This document shows positions 30,193 to 36,622 of a stretch of DNA of 36,622 nucleotides, piece after piece. The stretch comes from Clostridia bacterium. Its GTDB lineage: Bacteria; Bacillota; Clostridia; Oscillospirales; Acutalibacteraceae. The stretch is from assembly GCA_017516485.1 (NCBI GenBank), contig JAFXCH010000053.1, forward strand, positions 1 through 36,622. Direction: 5' to 3'. Every line of letters begins with the position of its first letter. The stretch's first letter is position 1. A model generated the notes under the pieces. It made no database searches. It saw only the letters and a list, made by a program, of their open reading frames with translations, and was not told the DNA's origin. The position numbers and the translations under genes are program-made.

Positions 30193-31035
30193 ATGAAAAA
30201 AGTTCTTTGCGCAATATTGGCAGCTATGGTAGTTTTGCTTGCGTTTACCGCTTGCGGTAATAACCCTGCATCGGATGAGCCTACTACAATCAATACCGAA
30301 GGCTTTCCCGAAATTACAGCGGGTGTATTAAGAGGCAAGAGTCCGCAGGACGAAGTAATGTACGGCCTCGAACTTCACTTCCCCGAATACGGCTATAAGC
30401 TTGTATACAAAGAGTTTGATACCGGCGAGCAAGCTCTTGCGGCACTCGAAAAAGGTGAAGTTGACTTTACACTTATGCCGACCAAAAAGGAATATACCGA
30501 ATACAATTCTGACGCATTGGTGAATTTAGGCCCTGTTTACTATCATCCTATGGCTATCTATCTTGAAACATGGGATTCTCCGACAAAGGTTAAAAACGGT
30601 GCAAGTATTGTTATTCCCAACGATGAAGACAATATGGCACGTGCACTGTTGCTTCTTGAAGCAAACGGCTATATAACCCTTAAAGAGGGCGCAGGCCTCA
30701 AAGCAAAGCTTGAGGATATCGCAACAAATGACAGAGGCTTTGATATCAAAGCCGTAGCACACAATCAGGTTGCTTCGAGCGGTGCGGATATTCTTGTAAT
30801 GGGCTCACTTGAGGCAAGCGCAGCAGGTTATGAGCGTGGTTTCGATGCCTATACAAGCGAGCAGGCAGATACCGATGCAGCGGTTGAATACGCTGTAGGC
30901 TTAATTGTTCGTAAGGCAGATCTCAAGACAGCTGAAATTGATCTTGTAGAGAAATATTTCTTCACACGCCGTATGTACCAGGCAATAGACGGCTCAACAG
31001 ACAATATTATTTCTCCGATGTTTGACCTCAGATGA
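30193..31035 (+). CDS. Substrate-binding-protein-like lipoprotein
   Basis: A 280-residue protein starting with a lipoprotein signal (KKVLCAILAAMVVLLAFTAC, Cys21). It resembles type 2 periplasmic binding proteins such as NMT1/OpuAC-like ones: FPEITAGVLRGKSPQDEVMYGLEL, then EQALAALEKGEVDFTLMPTKKEY, the usual test for a bound small molecule such as a metal, phosphonate or amino acid. Other ABC subunits are absent nearby, so it is an orphan receptor or works with transporter genes elsewhere. ATG at 30193 follows AAAGGTGAT; longer in-frame starts from 30142 overlap the promoter. It overlaps mnmA by four bases. Confidence 0.8.
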   Translation: MKKVLCAILAAMVVLLAFTACGNNPASDEPTTINTEGFPEITAGVLRGKSPQDEVMYGLELHFPEYGYKLVYKEFDTGEQALAALEKGEVDFTLMPTKKEYTEYNSDALVNLGPVYYHPMAIYLETWDSPTKVKNGASIVIPNDEDNMARALLLLEANGYITLKEGAGLKAKLEDIATNDRGFDIKAVAHNQVASSGADILVMGSLEASAAGYERGFDAYTSEQADTDAAVEYAVGLIVRKADLKTAEIDLVEKYFFTRRMYQAIDGSTDNIISPMFDLR

Positions 31036-32069
31036 TGAAAACGGGTGTTGCTATGAGCGGCGGAGTTGACAGCTCCGTTGCAGCTCTGCTTCTTCAGCAG
31101 GGCGGATATGATTTGCTCGGTGTTACAATGCGCGCTTTCGAGGGTGCGCCCGAAAGGGATGAAACCGATGCGGCAGCAGTTGCGGCAAGACTCGGCTTCT
31201 CTCATATTACGGTCGACCTTTGCGATGAATTCCGTCGTACTGTTATGCAGTACTTTGCCGACAGCTATATCAGTGGCGAAACTCCGAACCCCTGCGTATA
31301 TTGCAATAAGGCGATAAAATTCGGTGCTCTTGCCGAAAAGATAAAAGAATTCGGTTGTGATTTGATTGCGACCGGTCACTATGCAAGAATCAACAAAAAC
31401 GATCCCTCGGGCAGAATTATGCTTGAGCGTGCCGTTTATACGGAGAAAGACCAGAGCTATGTGCTGTGGCAGCTTTCTCAGGCTCAGCTTAATGCCGCGC
31501 TGTTTCCGTTGGGCGACTATACCAAACCGCAGGTGCGTGAGCTTGCGGCAGAAAACGGGTTTATTTCGTCCGACAGACCCGACAGTCAGGATATCTGCTT
31601 TGTGCCCGACGGCTGTTACCGTGAGTTTATCGAAGAGTTTTCCGGTAAAAAGTTTGCTCCCGGTGATTTTGTAGGTACCGACGGCAAGCTTTGGGGCAGA
31701 CACAAAGGTCTTATCGGTTACACAATAGGTCAGCGTAAGGGGCTCGGTATAAGTGCACCTGCTCCGCTTTTTGTTATCCGTAAAGATGTTGAAAAAAACA
31801 GAGTATATCTCGGCTCAAACGAAGAGCTTTTTTCTTCAAGAGTTGAAGCAAAAGAAATAAATCTTATCGCAGTGGAGAAAATAGATTCGTCTCTGCGAGT
31901 TACCGCAAAAACAAGATACAGCCAAAAGGAGGCTGCCGCAACGGTTTACCAGACGGGCGACAGCACAATGACAGTTGAATTTGACGAGCCGCAGAGAGCT
32001 GTTACACCCGGTCAGTCAGTTGTACTTTACGACGGCGAAACCGTGGTAGGCGGCGGTATAATTTGCTGA
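31032..32069 (+). CDS. mnmA: tRNA-specific 2-thiouridylase MnmA
   Basis: MnmA inserts sulfur at U34 of tRNAs for Lys, Glu and Gln, using ATP and a persulfide donor. The 345-residue product has the PP-loop SGGVDSSVAALLL at the N-terminus, TPNPCVYCN with the first catalytic cysteine, ATGHYARI, DQSYVLWQL and the second cysteine in SQDICFVPDG. The C-terminal beta domain ends with GQSVVLYDGETVVGGGII. Both catalytic cysteines are present. The start ATG (31032 or 31035) overlaps the lipoprotein stop, so the genes are translationally coupled. The GlmU-like gene follows after 16 bases. Confidence 0.95.
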   Translation: MMKTGVAMSGGVDSSVAALLLQQGGYDLLGVTMRAFEGAPERDETDAAAVAARLGFSHITVDLCDEFRRTVMQYFADSYISGETPNPCVYCNKAIKFGALAEKIKEFGCDLIATGHYARINKNDPSGRIMLERAVYTEKDQSYVLWQLSQAQLNAALFPLGDYTKPQVRELAAENGFISSDRPDSQDICFVPDGCYREFIEEFSGKKFAPGDFVGTDGKLWGRHKGLIGYTIGQRKGLGISAPAPLFVIRKDVEKNRVYLGSNEELFSSRVEAKEINLIAVEKIDSSLRVTAKTRYSQKEAAATVYQTGDSTMTVEFDEPQRAVTPGQSVVLYDGETVVGGGIIC

Positions 32070-32085
32070 GAAAGGTTGTATTCCG

Positions 32086-32775
32086 ATGGCTGAAAGCCAC
32101 AGTATGATTGAGCGTAACGAAAACGAGCGCAGGAGTATTCTCGAAAAACATATACTCGGCGGTGTGGATATACCTTGTGCTGACGGCATTATTATCTCGT
32201 CCGAGGTCGTAATCGGTGCAGGCACACAGATTCTTCCCGGTACGATTATTACAGGAAAAACGGTAATAGGCTCCGGCTGCATTATAGGTCCGCAAAGCAA
32301 GGTGGAATCGAGCGTTATCGGCGATGATTGTGTGCTGAATTCCACACAGTGTGAAAACAGCACGATTGGAAATCGTGTAAAGGCAGGTCCCTTTACCCAT
32401 ATACGTCCGGGCTGCGTTATTGCAGACGGTGTGCATGTTGGCAATTTTGTTGAAATCAAGAATTCGGCAATTGGTGCCGATACCAAAATCAGTCACCTGA
32501 GCTATGTGGGTGACAGTGATGTTGGCAGCGGTGTGAATATCGGCTGCGGATGTGCTACGGCAAACTACGACGGCACACATAAATTCCGCACAACCATAGG
32601 AGATAAGGCGTTTATAGGTTGTGATACCTGCCTTGTAGCTCCCGTAAAAGTAGGCAAAGGTGCATATACGGCGGCAGGCTCGGTTGTAACCGAGGATGTG
32701 CCCGACGGCACTATGGCAATAGCAAGGTCAAGACAAACAATAAAAAGAAAAGTGAGGAAGTATAATGAAGACTAA
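32086..32775 (+). CDS. Stand-alone GlmU C-terminal acetyltransferase-like protein
   Basis: A 229-residue left-handed beta-helix protein made of hexapeptide repeats. It matches the C-terminal half of GlmU, which acetylates glucosamine-1-phosphate: PGTIITGKTVIGSG, GPFTHIRPGCVI, VGNFVEIKNSAIG, KISHLSYVGDSDVG (the His aligns with E. coli H363), ATANYDGTHKFRTTIGD, VAPVKVGKGAYTAAGSVV and VPDGTMAIARSRQ. The N-terminal uridylyltransferase domain is absent; the start corresponds to the GlmU linker (EKHILGGVDI). It could be a second acetyltransferase or one paired with a separate uridylyltransferase encoded elsewhere. The gene ends 11 bases inside the next gene. Confidence 0.85.
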   Translation: MAESHSMIERNENERRSILEKHILGGVDIPCADGIIISSEVVIGAGTQILPGTIITGKTVIGSGCIIGPQSKVESSVIGDDCVLNSTQCENSTIGNRVKAGPFTHIRPGCVIADGVHVGNFVEIKNSAIGADTKISHLSYVGDSDVGSGVNIGCGCATANYDGTHKFRTTIGDKAFIGCDTCLVAPVKVGKGAYTAAGSVVTEDVPDGTMAIARSRQTIKRKVRKYNED

Positions 32776-33853
32776 AAGAATAGTTGCACTGTTGTTAGTG
32801 TGTGTAATGGCGTTTAGCTTTACAGCCTGCAAGAAGAATTCTGCAGGTACGAACAACGTTGCGTCCACAGTACCCGGTACACTTTATGCCGGATTTGAGT
32901 GGGCGGTAGTAAATGAAACGGAAAAAGCAAACTATATCAAAGATGAGGCAAGATTTATTGATATAGCTACAACGGATATCGGTCTTACCGAGGAAAAAGC
33001 AAAATCTTTGCTTGCAAACGTTGGTACATGGAGCATCTATACAATCGATGTTCAGATTAACAATAACTCTGCTACAAGCAAAACTTTTGTAGGTTTTGCC
33101 GCAACGGGTTTGCCTGCCGGAATGTGGTTGAATACAGCAGGTTCTTATGAGCTTACCGTGCCTGCAAACGTGACGGATGAATATTACCCCGTGGGTATAA
33201 TTGTTGATAATACTCTTCTCAATAAAGTTGAAGTGTATAACGCTCTTTCGAAGATGAAGCTCGAGCTTGTTTATTTTGAGACACCTGCAGACGGCAGTGA
33301 TGAAGTGCCCGAAAGTGAATACAAGAAGTTCCCGGTATCAAATAATCTTGTTGCACCTGCACCGGACAGCACACAGAACGATTCTCTGCTCAGTGCAAAG
33401 CGCGTGAATGTTGAGGACGGTTCAAGTATTCTTGAGTCTTACAAGGGAAATTCAGCAGCGTTCAACAGCGAATCAAAACTCTTCGGTCTTGACAGTGCAA
33501 CTGCTTCAAAGGTGCTTGCTGACGGCAGTACATGGCAGTGGTATGTGCTCAATATCGAAATTGAAAACAAGACTACAAGTGACCTTAATATTTACGGAAT
33601 TATTGCCGAGAATAACGGCAAAAACGGTGTCTGGGTATGCAGTGTTTCACAGTACGGTGAGTTCGGTATGCCTGCAAAGGATAAGCAGATTCTTCCCGTA
33701 AATGTTCTTGTTGATACCTCTGCAATCGGCGATAAATCCGTTCAGGAAGCAATTTCAGAAGTCAAGATTCAGCTCGAATACTTTACCGGCGAATATGATG
33801 AAGATATGGTCGATGAAGATTCTGTTGTAAAGAGCTTTATCACAGTAAAATAA
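32765..33853 (+). CDS. Lipoprotein with two related halves, function unknown
   Basis: A 362-residue lipoprotein with signal KRIVALLLVCVMAFSFTAC (Cys22). Two similar halves follow, at about 70-180 and 230-350. Each carries helix xxLxxxxAxxLLAxxxTW, then a strand YxxxIxI(N/E)N, a GIxAx(N/G)xxxGxWxxxxxxY segment and a PVxxLVD...V-I-LEYF end. This points to an internal duplication. The family is not recognised. AGTGAGGA precedes the ATG. It overlaps the GlmU-like gene by 11 bases and closes the 30193-33853 transcription unit at the terminator 33861-33894. Confidence 0.75.
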   Translation: MKTKRIVALLLVCVMAFSFTACKKNSAGTNNVASTVPGTLYAGFEWAVVNETEKANYIKDEARFIDIATTDIGLTEEKAKSLLANVGTWSIYTIDVQINNNSATSKTFVGFAATGLPAGMWLNTAGSYELTVPANVTDEYYPVGIIVDNTLLNKVEVYNALSKMKLELVYFETPADGSDEVPESEYKKFPVSNNLVAPAPDSTQNDSLLSAKRVNVEDGSSILESYKGNSAAFNSESKLFGLDSATASKVLADGSTWQWYVLNIEIENKTTSDLNIYGIIAENNGKNGVWVCSVSQYGEFGMPAKDKQILPVNVLVDTSAIGDKSVQEAISEVKIQLEYFTGEYDEDMVDEDSVVKSFITVK

Positions 33854-33860
33854 GTGCAGT

Positions 33861-33894
33861 AAAACCTGCGGCATTTTTATATGCCGCAGGTTTT
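33861..33894 (+). terminator. Rho-independent terminator
   Basis: AAAACCTGCGGCAT (33861-33874) pairs with ATGCCGCAGGTTTT (33881-33894), a 14-bp stem followed by further T. Confidence 0.92.
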
Positions 33895-33961
33895 TTGCTG
33901 TATTATGGCAGGAAGTACAGAATTTTCGGCAAAATGCTTTGTTTTTTTTATTTATAATATA

Positions 33962-33990
33962 TGGACAATTATTTTGCACTGTGATATAAT
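33962..33990 (+). promoter_or_regulatory. Promoter of the hydrogenase-type operon
   Basis: TGGACA (33962-33967), 17 bases, then TATAAT (33985-33990). The roughly 85-base leader that follows contains a CGTACGG/CCGTGCG hairpin near 34029-34047. No clear Rex site is seen. Confidence 0.65.
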
Positions 33991-34080
33991 TCGAGATGTA
34001 TGCAAGTATAGTTTAAGACCTATGCATATCGTACGGCAAACCGTGCGGTTAACACTCTACGACAAAGGAGGCAAAGTCGA

Positions 34081-34578
34081 ATGCTTAAAAAAATCAGCAA
34101 ACTCCCCTTCAAGGGCACACCCGAGCAGGAGGCACAGCTCAACGCAATCATCGAAGAGAACAAGAATGATTCCAGTATGCTTATGCATGTAATGCAGCAG
34201 GCACAGGCAATCTACGGTTACCTTCCCTTCGAGGTTCAGGTTATGATTGCAGAGGGTATGGATATTCCGCTTGAAAAGGTTTACGGTGTTTCCACTTTTT
34301 ATGCTCAGTTCTCACTTTCACCCAAGGGCAAGTACAACATTTCCGTATGCCTTGGTACAGCTTGTTATGTTAAGGGTGCTCAGTCGGTACTTGACGAGAT
34401 TTCAAAGCAGCTCGGTATCGCAGCAGGTGAGTGCACAGAAGACGGTATCTTCTCACTCGAGGCAAGCCGTTGTATCGGTGCTTGCGGTCTTGCTCCCGTT
34501 ATGAACATCAACGACGATGTTTACGGCAAGCTTACACCTGACCAGATTGCAGGTATCCTTGCAAAATACAAGGACTGA
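34081..34578 (+). CDS. NuoE/HydC-like [2Fe-2S] subunit
   Basis: A 165-residue thioredoxin-fold iron-sulfur protein of the 24-kDa subunit family. An N-terminal helical part carries the EVQVMIAEGMDIPLEKVYGVSTFYAQFSL signature. The [2Fe-2S] ligands are C90 and C95 (CLGTAC) and C131 and C135 (CIGAC). In clostridia such proteins belong to electron-bifurcating NAD-dependent [FeFe] hydrogenases (HydC, HndA) or related diaphorases. AAAGGAGG precedes the ATG. It is first in an operon with an ATPase-like protein, a small ferredoxin-like protein and a NuoF-like subunit. Confidence 0.9.
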   Translation: MLKKISKLPFKGTPEQEAQLNAIIEENKNDSSMLMHVMQQAQAIYGYLPFEVQVMIAEGMDIPLEKVYGVSTFYAQFSLSPKGKYNISVCLGTACYVKGAQSVLDEISKQLGIAAGECTEDGIFSLEASRCIGACGLAPVMNINDDVYGKLTPDQIAGILAKYKD

Positions 34579-34584
34579 TAATTT

Positions 34585-35139
34585 ATGCGTGAGCTTTCAC
34601 TCAATATTCTCGACATTGCACAGAATTCGATAGCAGCCGGCGCAAGCCTTACAACTATCACTGTTGCGGAGAATACCGCAAAGCACGAGCTGACAATAAC
34701 TGTCAGCGACAACGGTTGCGGTATGACGGCTGAGCAGGTTACCAACGTGCTTGACCCGTTTTTTACCACACGCACCACACGCAAGGTCGGTATGGGTATA
34801 CCGCTTTTCAAGCTCGCAGCAGAGCAGACCGGCGGATGCTTAAAGATAGAAAGCGAAAAAGGTAAGGGTACAACAACTTCGGCTCTTTTCAGGACCGACA
34901 GTATCGACTTTACACCGCTTGGCGATGTAACCTCGACAGTTGTAATACTTATCTCAATGAACACAGACAGAGATTTCATCTACACCAGAAGCAGGGACAG
35001 CGAGAGCTTCACCCTCAGTACGGCTGAGATGCGTGAGATACTCGGCGGAGTACCTCTCGACGAGCCGGAGGTGGTACAGTGGATGAAAGATTATATCAAT
35101 GAACAAACCAATATCCTACTCGGAGGTGTAACCCAATGA
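34585..35139 (+). CDS. Histidine-kinase-type ATPase domain protein in hydrogenase operon
   Basis: The 184-residue protein has a GHKL/HATPase_c fold: N-box LDIAQNSIAAGA, G1 box VSDNGCGM, F-box LDPFFTT and G2 box VGMGIPLFKLAAEQTGG. No dimerisation/phospho-acceptor histidine domain and no sensor domain are present, so it is not a complete kinase. The C-terminal 70 residues are of unknown fold. Similar stand-alone proteins sit between the NuoE- and NuoF-like genes of clostridial hydrogenase clusters (from memory); their role is unclear, perhaps regulatory or in maturation. It starts 6 bases after the previous stop and overlaps the next gene by 4. Confidence 0.82.
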   Translation: MRELSLNILDIAQNSIAAGASLTTITVAENTAKHELTITVSDNGCGMTAEQVTNVLDPFFTTRTTRKVGMGIPLFKLAAEQTGGCLKIESEKGKGTTTSALFRTDSIDFTPLGDVTSTVVILISMNTDRDFIYTRSRDSESFTLSTAEMREILGGVPLDEPEVVQWMKDYINEQTNILLGGVTQ

Positions 35140-35507
35140 AATCACTTGCAGAACTTCAGGCAATCAAAGAGCGTACACTTAAAGCTATGACAGCAAGAAA
35201 CGACAGTGAAGATGCAACAAGAATCGTTGTCGGTATGGCTACCTGCGGTATCGCAGCAGGCGCACGTCCCGTAATGAATGCCTTCACAGAGGAGCTTGCA
35301 CGCCGTTCACTTAAAGGTGTCACAGTTTCACAGACAGGCTGCATCGGTATGTGCCAGTATGAGCCCATCGTCGAGGTTTTCGTACCCGGACAGGAGAAAG
35401 TCACATACGTTCAGATGTCAGCAGAAAAAGTAGCAAAGGTTGTTAACGACCACATCGTAAACGGTAATATCGTTACAGAATACACAGTCGGCGCTGTTGC
35501 CAAATAA
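35136..35507 (+). CDS. HndB-like [2Fe-2S] ferredoxin-fold protein
   Basis: A 123-residue thioredoxin-like protein of the HndB/HydD-like group, with C37 (MATCGIAAGARPVMNAF) and C69/C73 (QTGCIGMCQYEPIVEVF). Only three of the usual four cluster cysteines can be seen, which is common in this family as I remember it. It probably assists electron transfer to the NuoF-like subunit encoded next. GGAGG lies 5 bases before the ATG; the gene overlaps the upstream ATPase gene by 4 bases. Confidence 0.82.
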   Translation: MKSLAELQAIKERTLKAMTARNDSEDATRIVVGMATCGIAAGARPVMNAFTEELARRSLKGVTVSQTGCIGMCQYEPIVEVFVPGQEKVTYVQMSAEKVAKVVNDHIVNGNIVTEYTVGAVAK

Positions 35508-35522
35508 CAAGGAGGAAACAAA

Positions 35523-36622
35523 ATGTATCGTTCCCACGTTCTTGTCTGCGGCGGTACGGGCTGTACTTCATCTCACAGCAATGAGATAATTGAAAAGCTC
35601 GAAAGCGAAATCGCAGCAAAGGGACTTCAGGATGAAATCAAGGTCATCAAGACAGGTTGCTTTGGCCTTTGTGCTCTCGGTCCCATCATGATAGTTTATC
35701 CCGAGGGTTGCTTCTACAGCGAAGTTACAGTAGAAGATGTTCCCGAAATTGTTGAGGAGCATCTCCTCAAGGGCCGTATGGTTACCCGCCTTCTTTATGA
35801 AGAGACAGTTCAGGAGGATACCGTCAAGTCCCTTGAGCAGACAAAGTTCTATGCAAAGCAGAAGAGAATAGCTCTTCGCAACTGCGGTGTCATCGACCCC
35901 GAAAATATCGATGAGTATATTGCACACGACGGTTACCAGGCTCTTGAAAAGTGCCTTAACCAGCTCACACCTGAAGAGGTTATCTCTATTGTTAAGGATT
36001 CAGGCCTTCGCGGCAGAGGCGGCGGCGGTTTCTCAACAGGCCTCAAGTGGAGCTTTGCAGCAAAGAACGCTGCAGACCAGAAGTATGTAGTATGTAATGC
36101 TGACGAAGGTGACCCCGGTGCATTCATGGACCGTTCAATCCTCGAAGGCGATCCCCACTGTATTATTGAAGCTATGGCTATCTGCGGTTACGCAATCGGC
36201 GCAACTGAGGGCTATGTTTATGTCCGTGCAGAGTATCCCATCGCTGTTAAGCGTCTTCAGATTGCTATTGACCAGGCTAAGGAATACGGCCTTCTCGGTA
36301 AGAACATCTTTGATTCAGGCTTTGACTTTGATCTTCACATCCGTCTCGGTGCAGGCGCATTCGTCTGCGGTGAGGAAACAGCTCTTATGACCTCTATCGA
36401 AGGTAACCGTGGTGAGCCCCGTCCCCGTCCGCCCTTCCCGGCTGTCAAGGGTCTCTTCGGCAAGCCCACAAACAACAACAACGTTGAAACCTACGCAAAC
36501 ATTCCTCAGATCATCCTCAACGGTGCTGAGTGGTTTGCTTCAATGGGTACAGAAAAGTCCACAGGTACAAAGGTATTCGCACTCGGCGGCAAGATCAAGA
36601 ACACAGGTCTTGTTGAAGTTCC
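35523..36622 (+). CDS. NuoF/HydB-like NADH-binding subunit (3' end outside window)
   Basis: The frame starts at ATG 35523 after AAGGAGG and stays open to the window end (366 full codons seen; the usual size is near 600). An N-terminal [2Fe-2S] thioredoxin-fold domain has C9, C14, C46 and C50. The NuoF flavoprotein core follows: RGRGGGGFSTGLKW (about 163-176, NADH binding), CNADEGDPGAFMDRSILEGDPH (FMN), the GAGAFVCGEETALM loop and EPRPRPPFPAVKGLFGKPT. This is the FMN/NADH subunit of HydABC-type bifurcating hydrogenase or HndC. The catalytic [FeFe] hydrogenase gene is expected just downstream, outside the window. Confidence 0.93.
   Translation, partial: MYRSHVLVCGGTGCTSSHSNEIIEKLESEIAAKGLQDEIKVIKTGCFGLCALGPIMIVYPEGCFYSEVTVEDVPEIVEEHLLKGRMVTRLLYEETVQEDTVKSLEQTKFYAKQKRIALRNCGVIDPENIDEYIAHDGYQALEKCLNQLTPEEVISIVKDSGLRGRGGGGFSTGLKWSFAAKNAADQKYVVCNADEGDPGAFMDRSILEGDPHCIIEAMAICGYAIGATEGYVYVRAEYPIAVKRLQIAIDQAKEYGLLGKNIFDSGFDFDLHIRLGAGAFVCGEETALMTSIEGNRGEPRPRPPFPAVKGLFGKPTNNNNVETYANIPQIILNGAEWFASMGTEKSTGTKVFALGGKIKNTGLVEV

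Noticed and set aside
32002-32580. Long minus-strand open frame opposite the GlmU-like gene
   Set aside because: It overlaps a clear hexapeptide-repeat gene on the plus strand and has no ribosome binding site or recognisable family.

Overview
The window looks like chromosome of an anaerobic Clostridia-class Firmicute, most likely a gut Oscillospiraceae/Ruminococcaceae relative. This is inferred from gene content, not from a marker gene: AGGAG-type ribosome binding sites, TTGACA/TATAAT promoters, a CIRCE-controlled hrcA-grpE-dnaK-dnaJ cluster, a zinc-ribbon/TIR protein type common in gut clostridia, and the start of an [FeFe]-hydrogenase-type operon.

Layout. 1-3526: the 3' end of a probable surface protein, a cluster of palindromic repeats, and a leftward zinc-ribbon/TIR/transmembrane/RCC1-like protein. 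3666-9334: the heat-shock operon from a CIRCE promoter (hrcA, grpE, a 198-bp inverted-repeat element, dnaK, dnaJ) ending in a HAD phosphatase. 9335-12237: a structured non-coding stretch, a short-chain dehydrogenase, and a leftward operon of lipoprotein, cyclophilin and ComEA-like protein. 12238-18956: tRNA-Thr(CGU) followed by a 6.6-kb integrated island. 18957-33894: housekeeping and accessory genes, including an ABC exporter, azoreductase-like protein, phosphoesterase, alpha/beta hydrolase, sigma/anti-sigma pair, rpsO-pnp, an M28 peptidase, mnmA and a GlmU C-terminal domain protein. 33962-36622: the first genes of an NAD-linked hydrogenase-type complex, cut off by the window end.

The island is the most unusual part. 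It is bounded by a 46-bp direct repeat of the tRNA-Thr 3' half (12268-12313 and 18911-18956). Integrase and a repressor read leftward. A divergent rightward set holds a small helix-turn-helix-like protein, an excisionase-like protein, a replication-initiator-like protein with G-rich repeats inside its gene, and a sigma-like protein. No relaxase, conjugation or phage structural gene is visible. The layout resembles a minimal phage satellite or a mobilizable island. Further right come two unknown leftward genes, two small regulators with three 19-bp operators, and a probable type I toxin-antitoxin locus next to the right attachment site.

Throughout the island the hexamer GAGCGG (either strand) occurs 41 times in 6,643 bp by manual count, against 7 times in the other 29,979 bp. 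It appears in coding DNA in several reading frames, in promoters and in hairpins, so it seems to be kept as DNA rather than as protein code. I know of no described system that explains it. Chi-like, uptake-like or packaging-like roles are possible.
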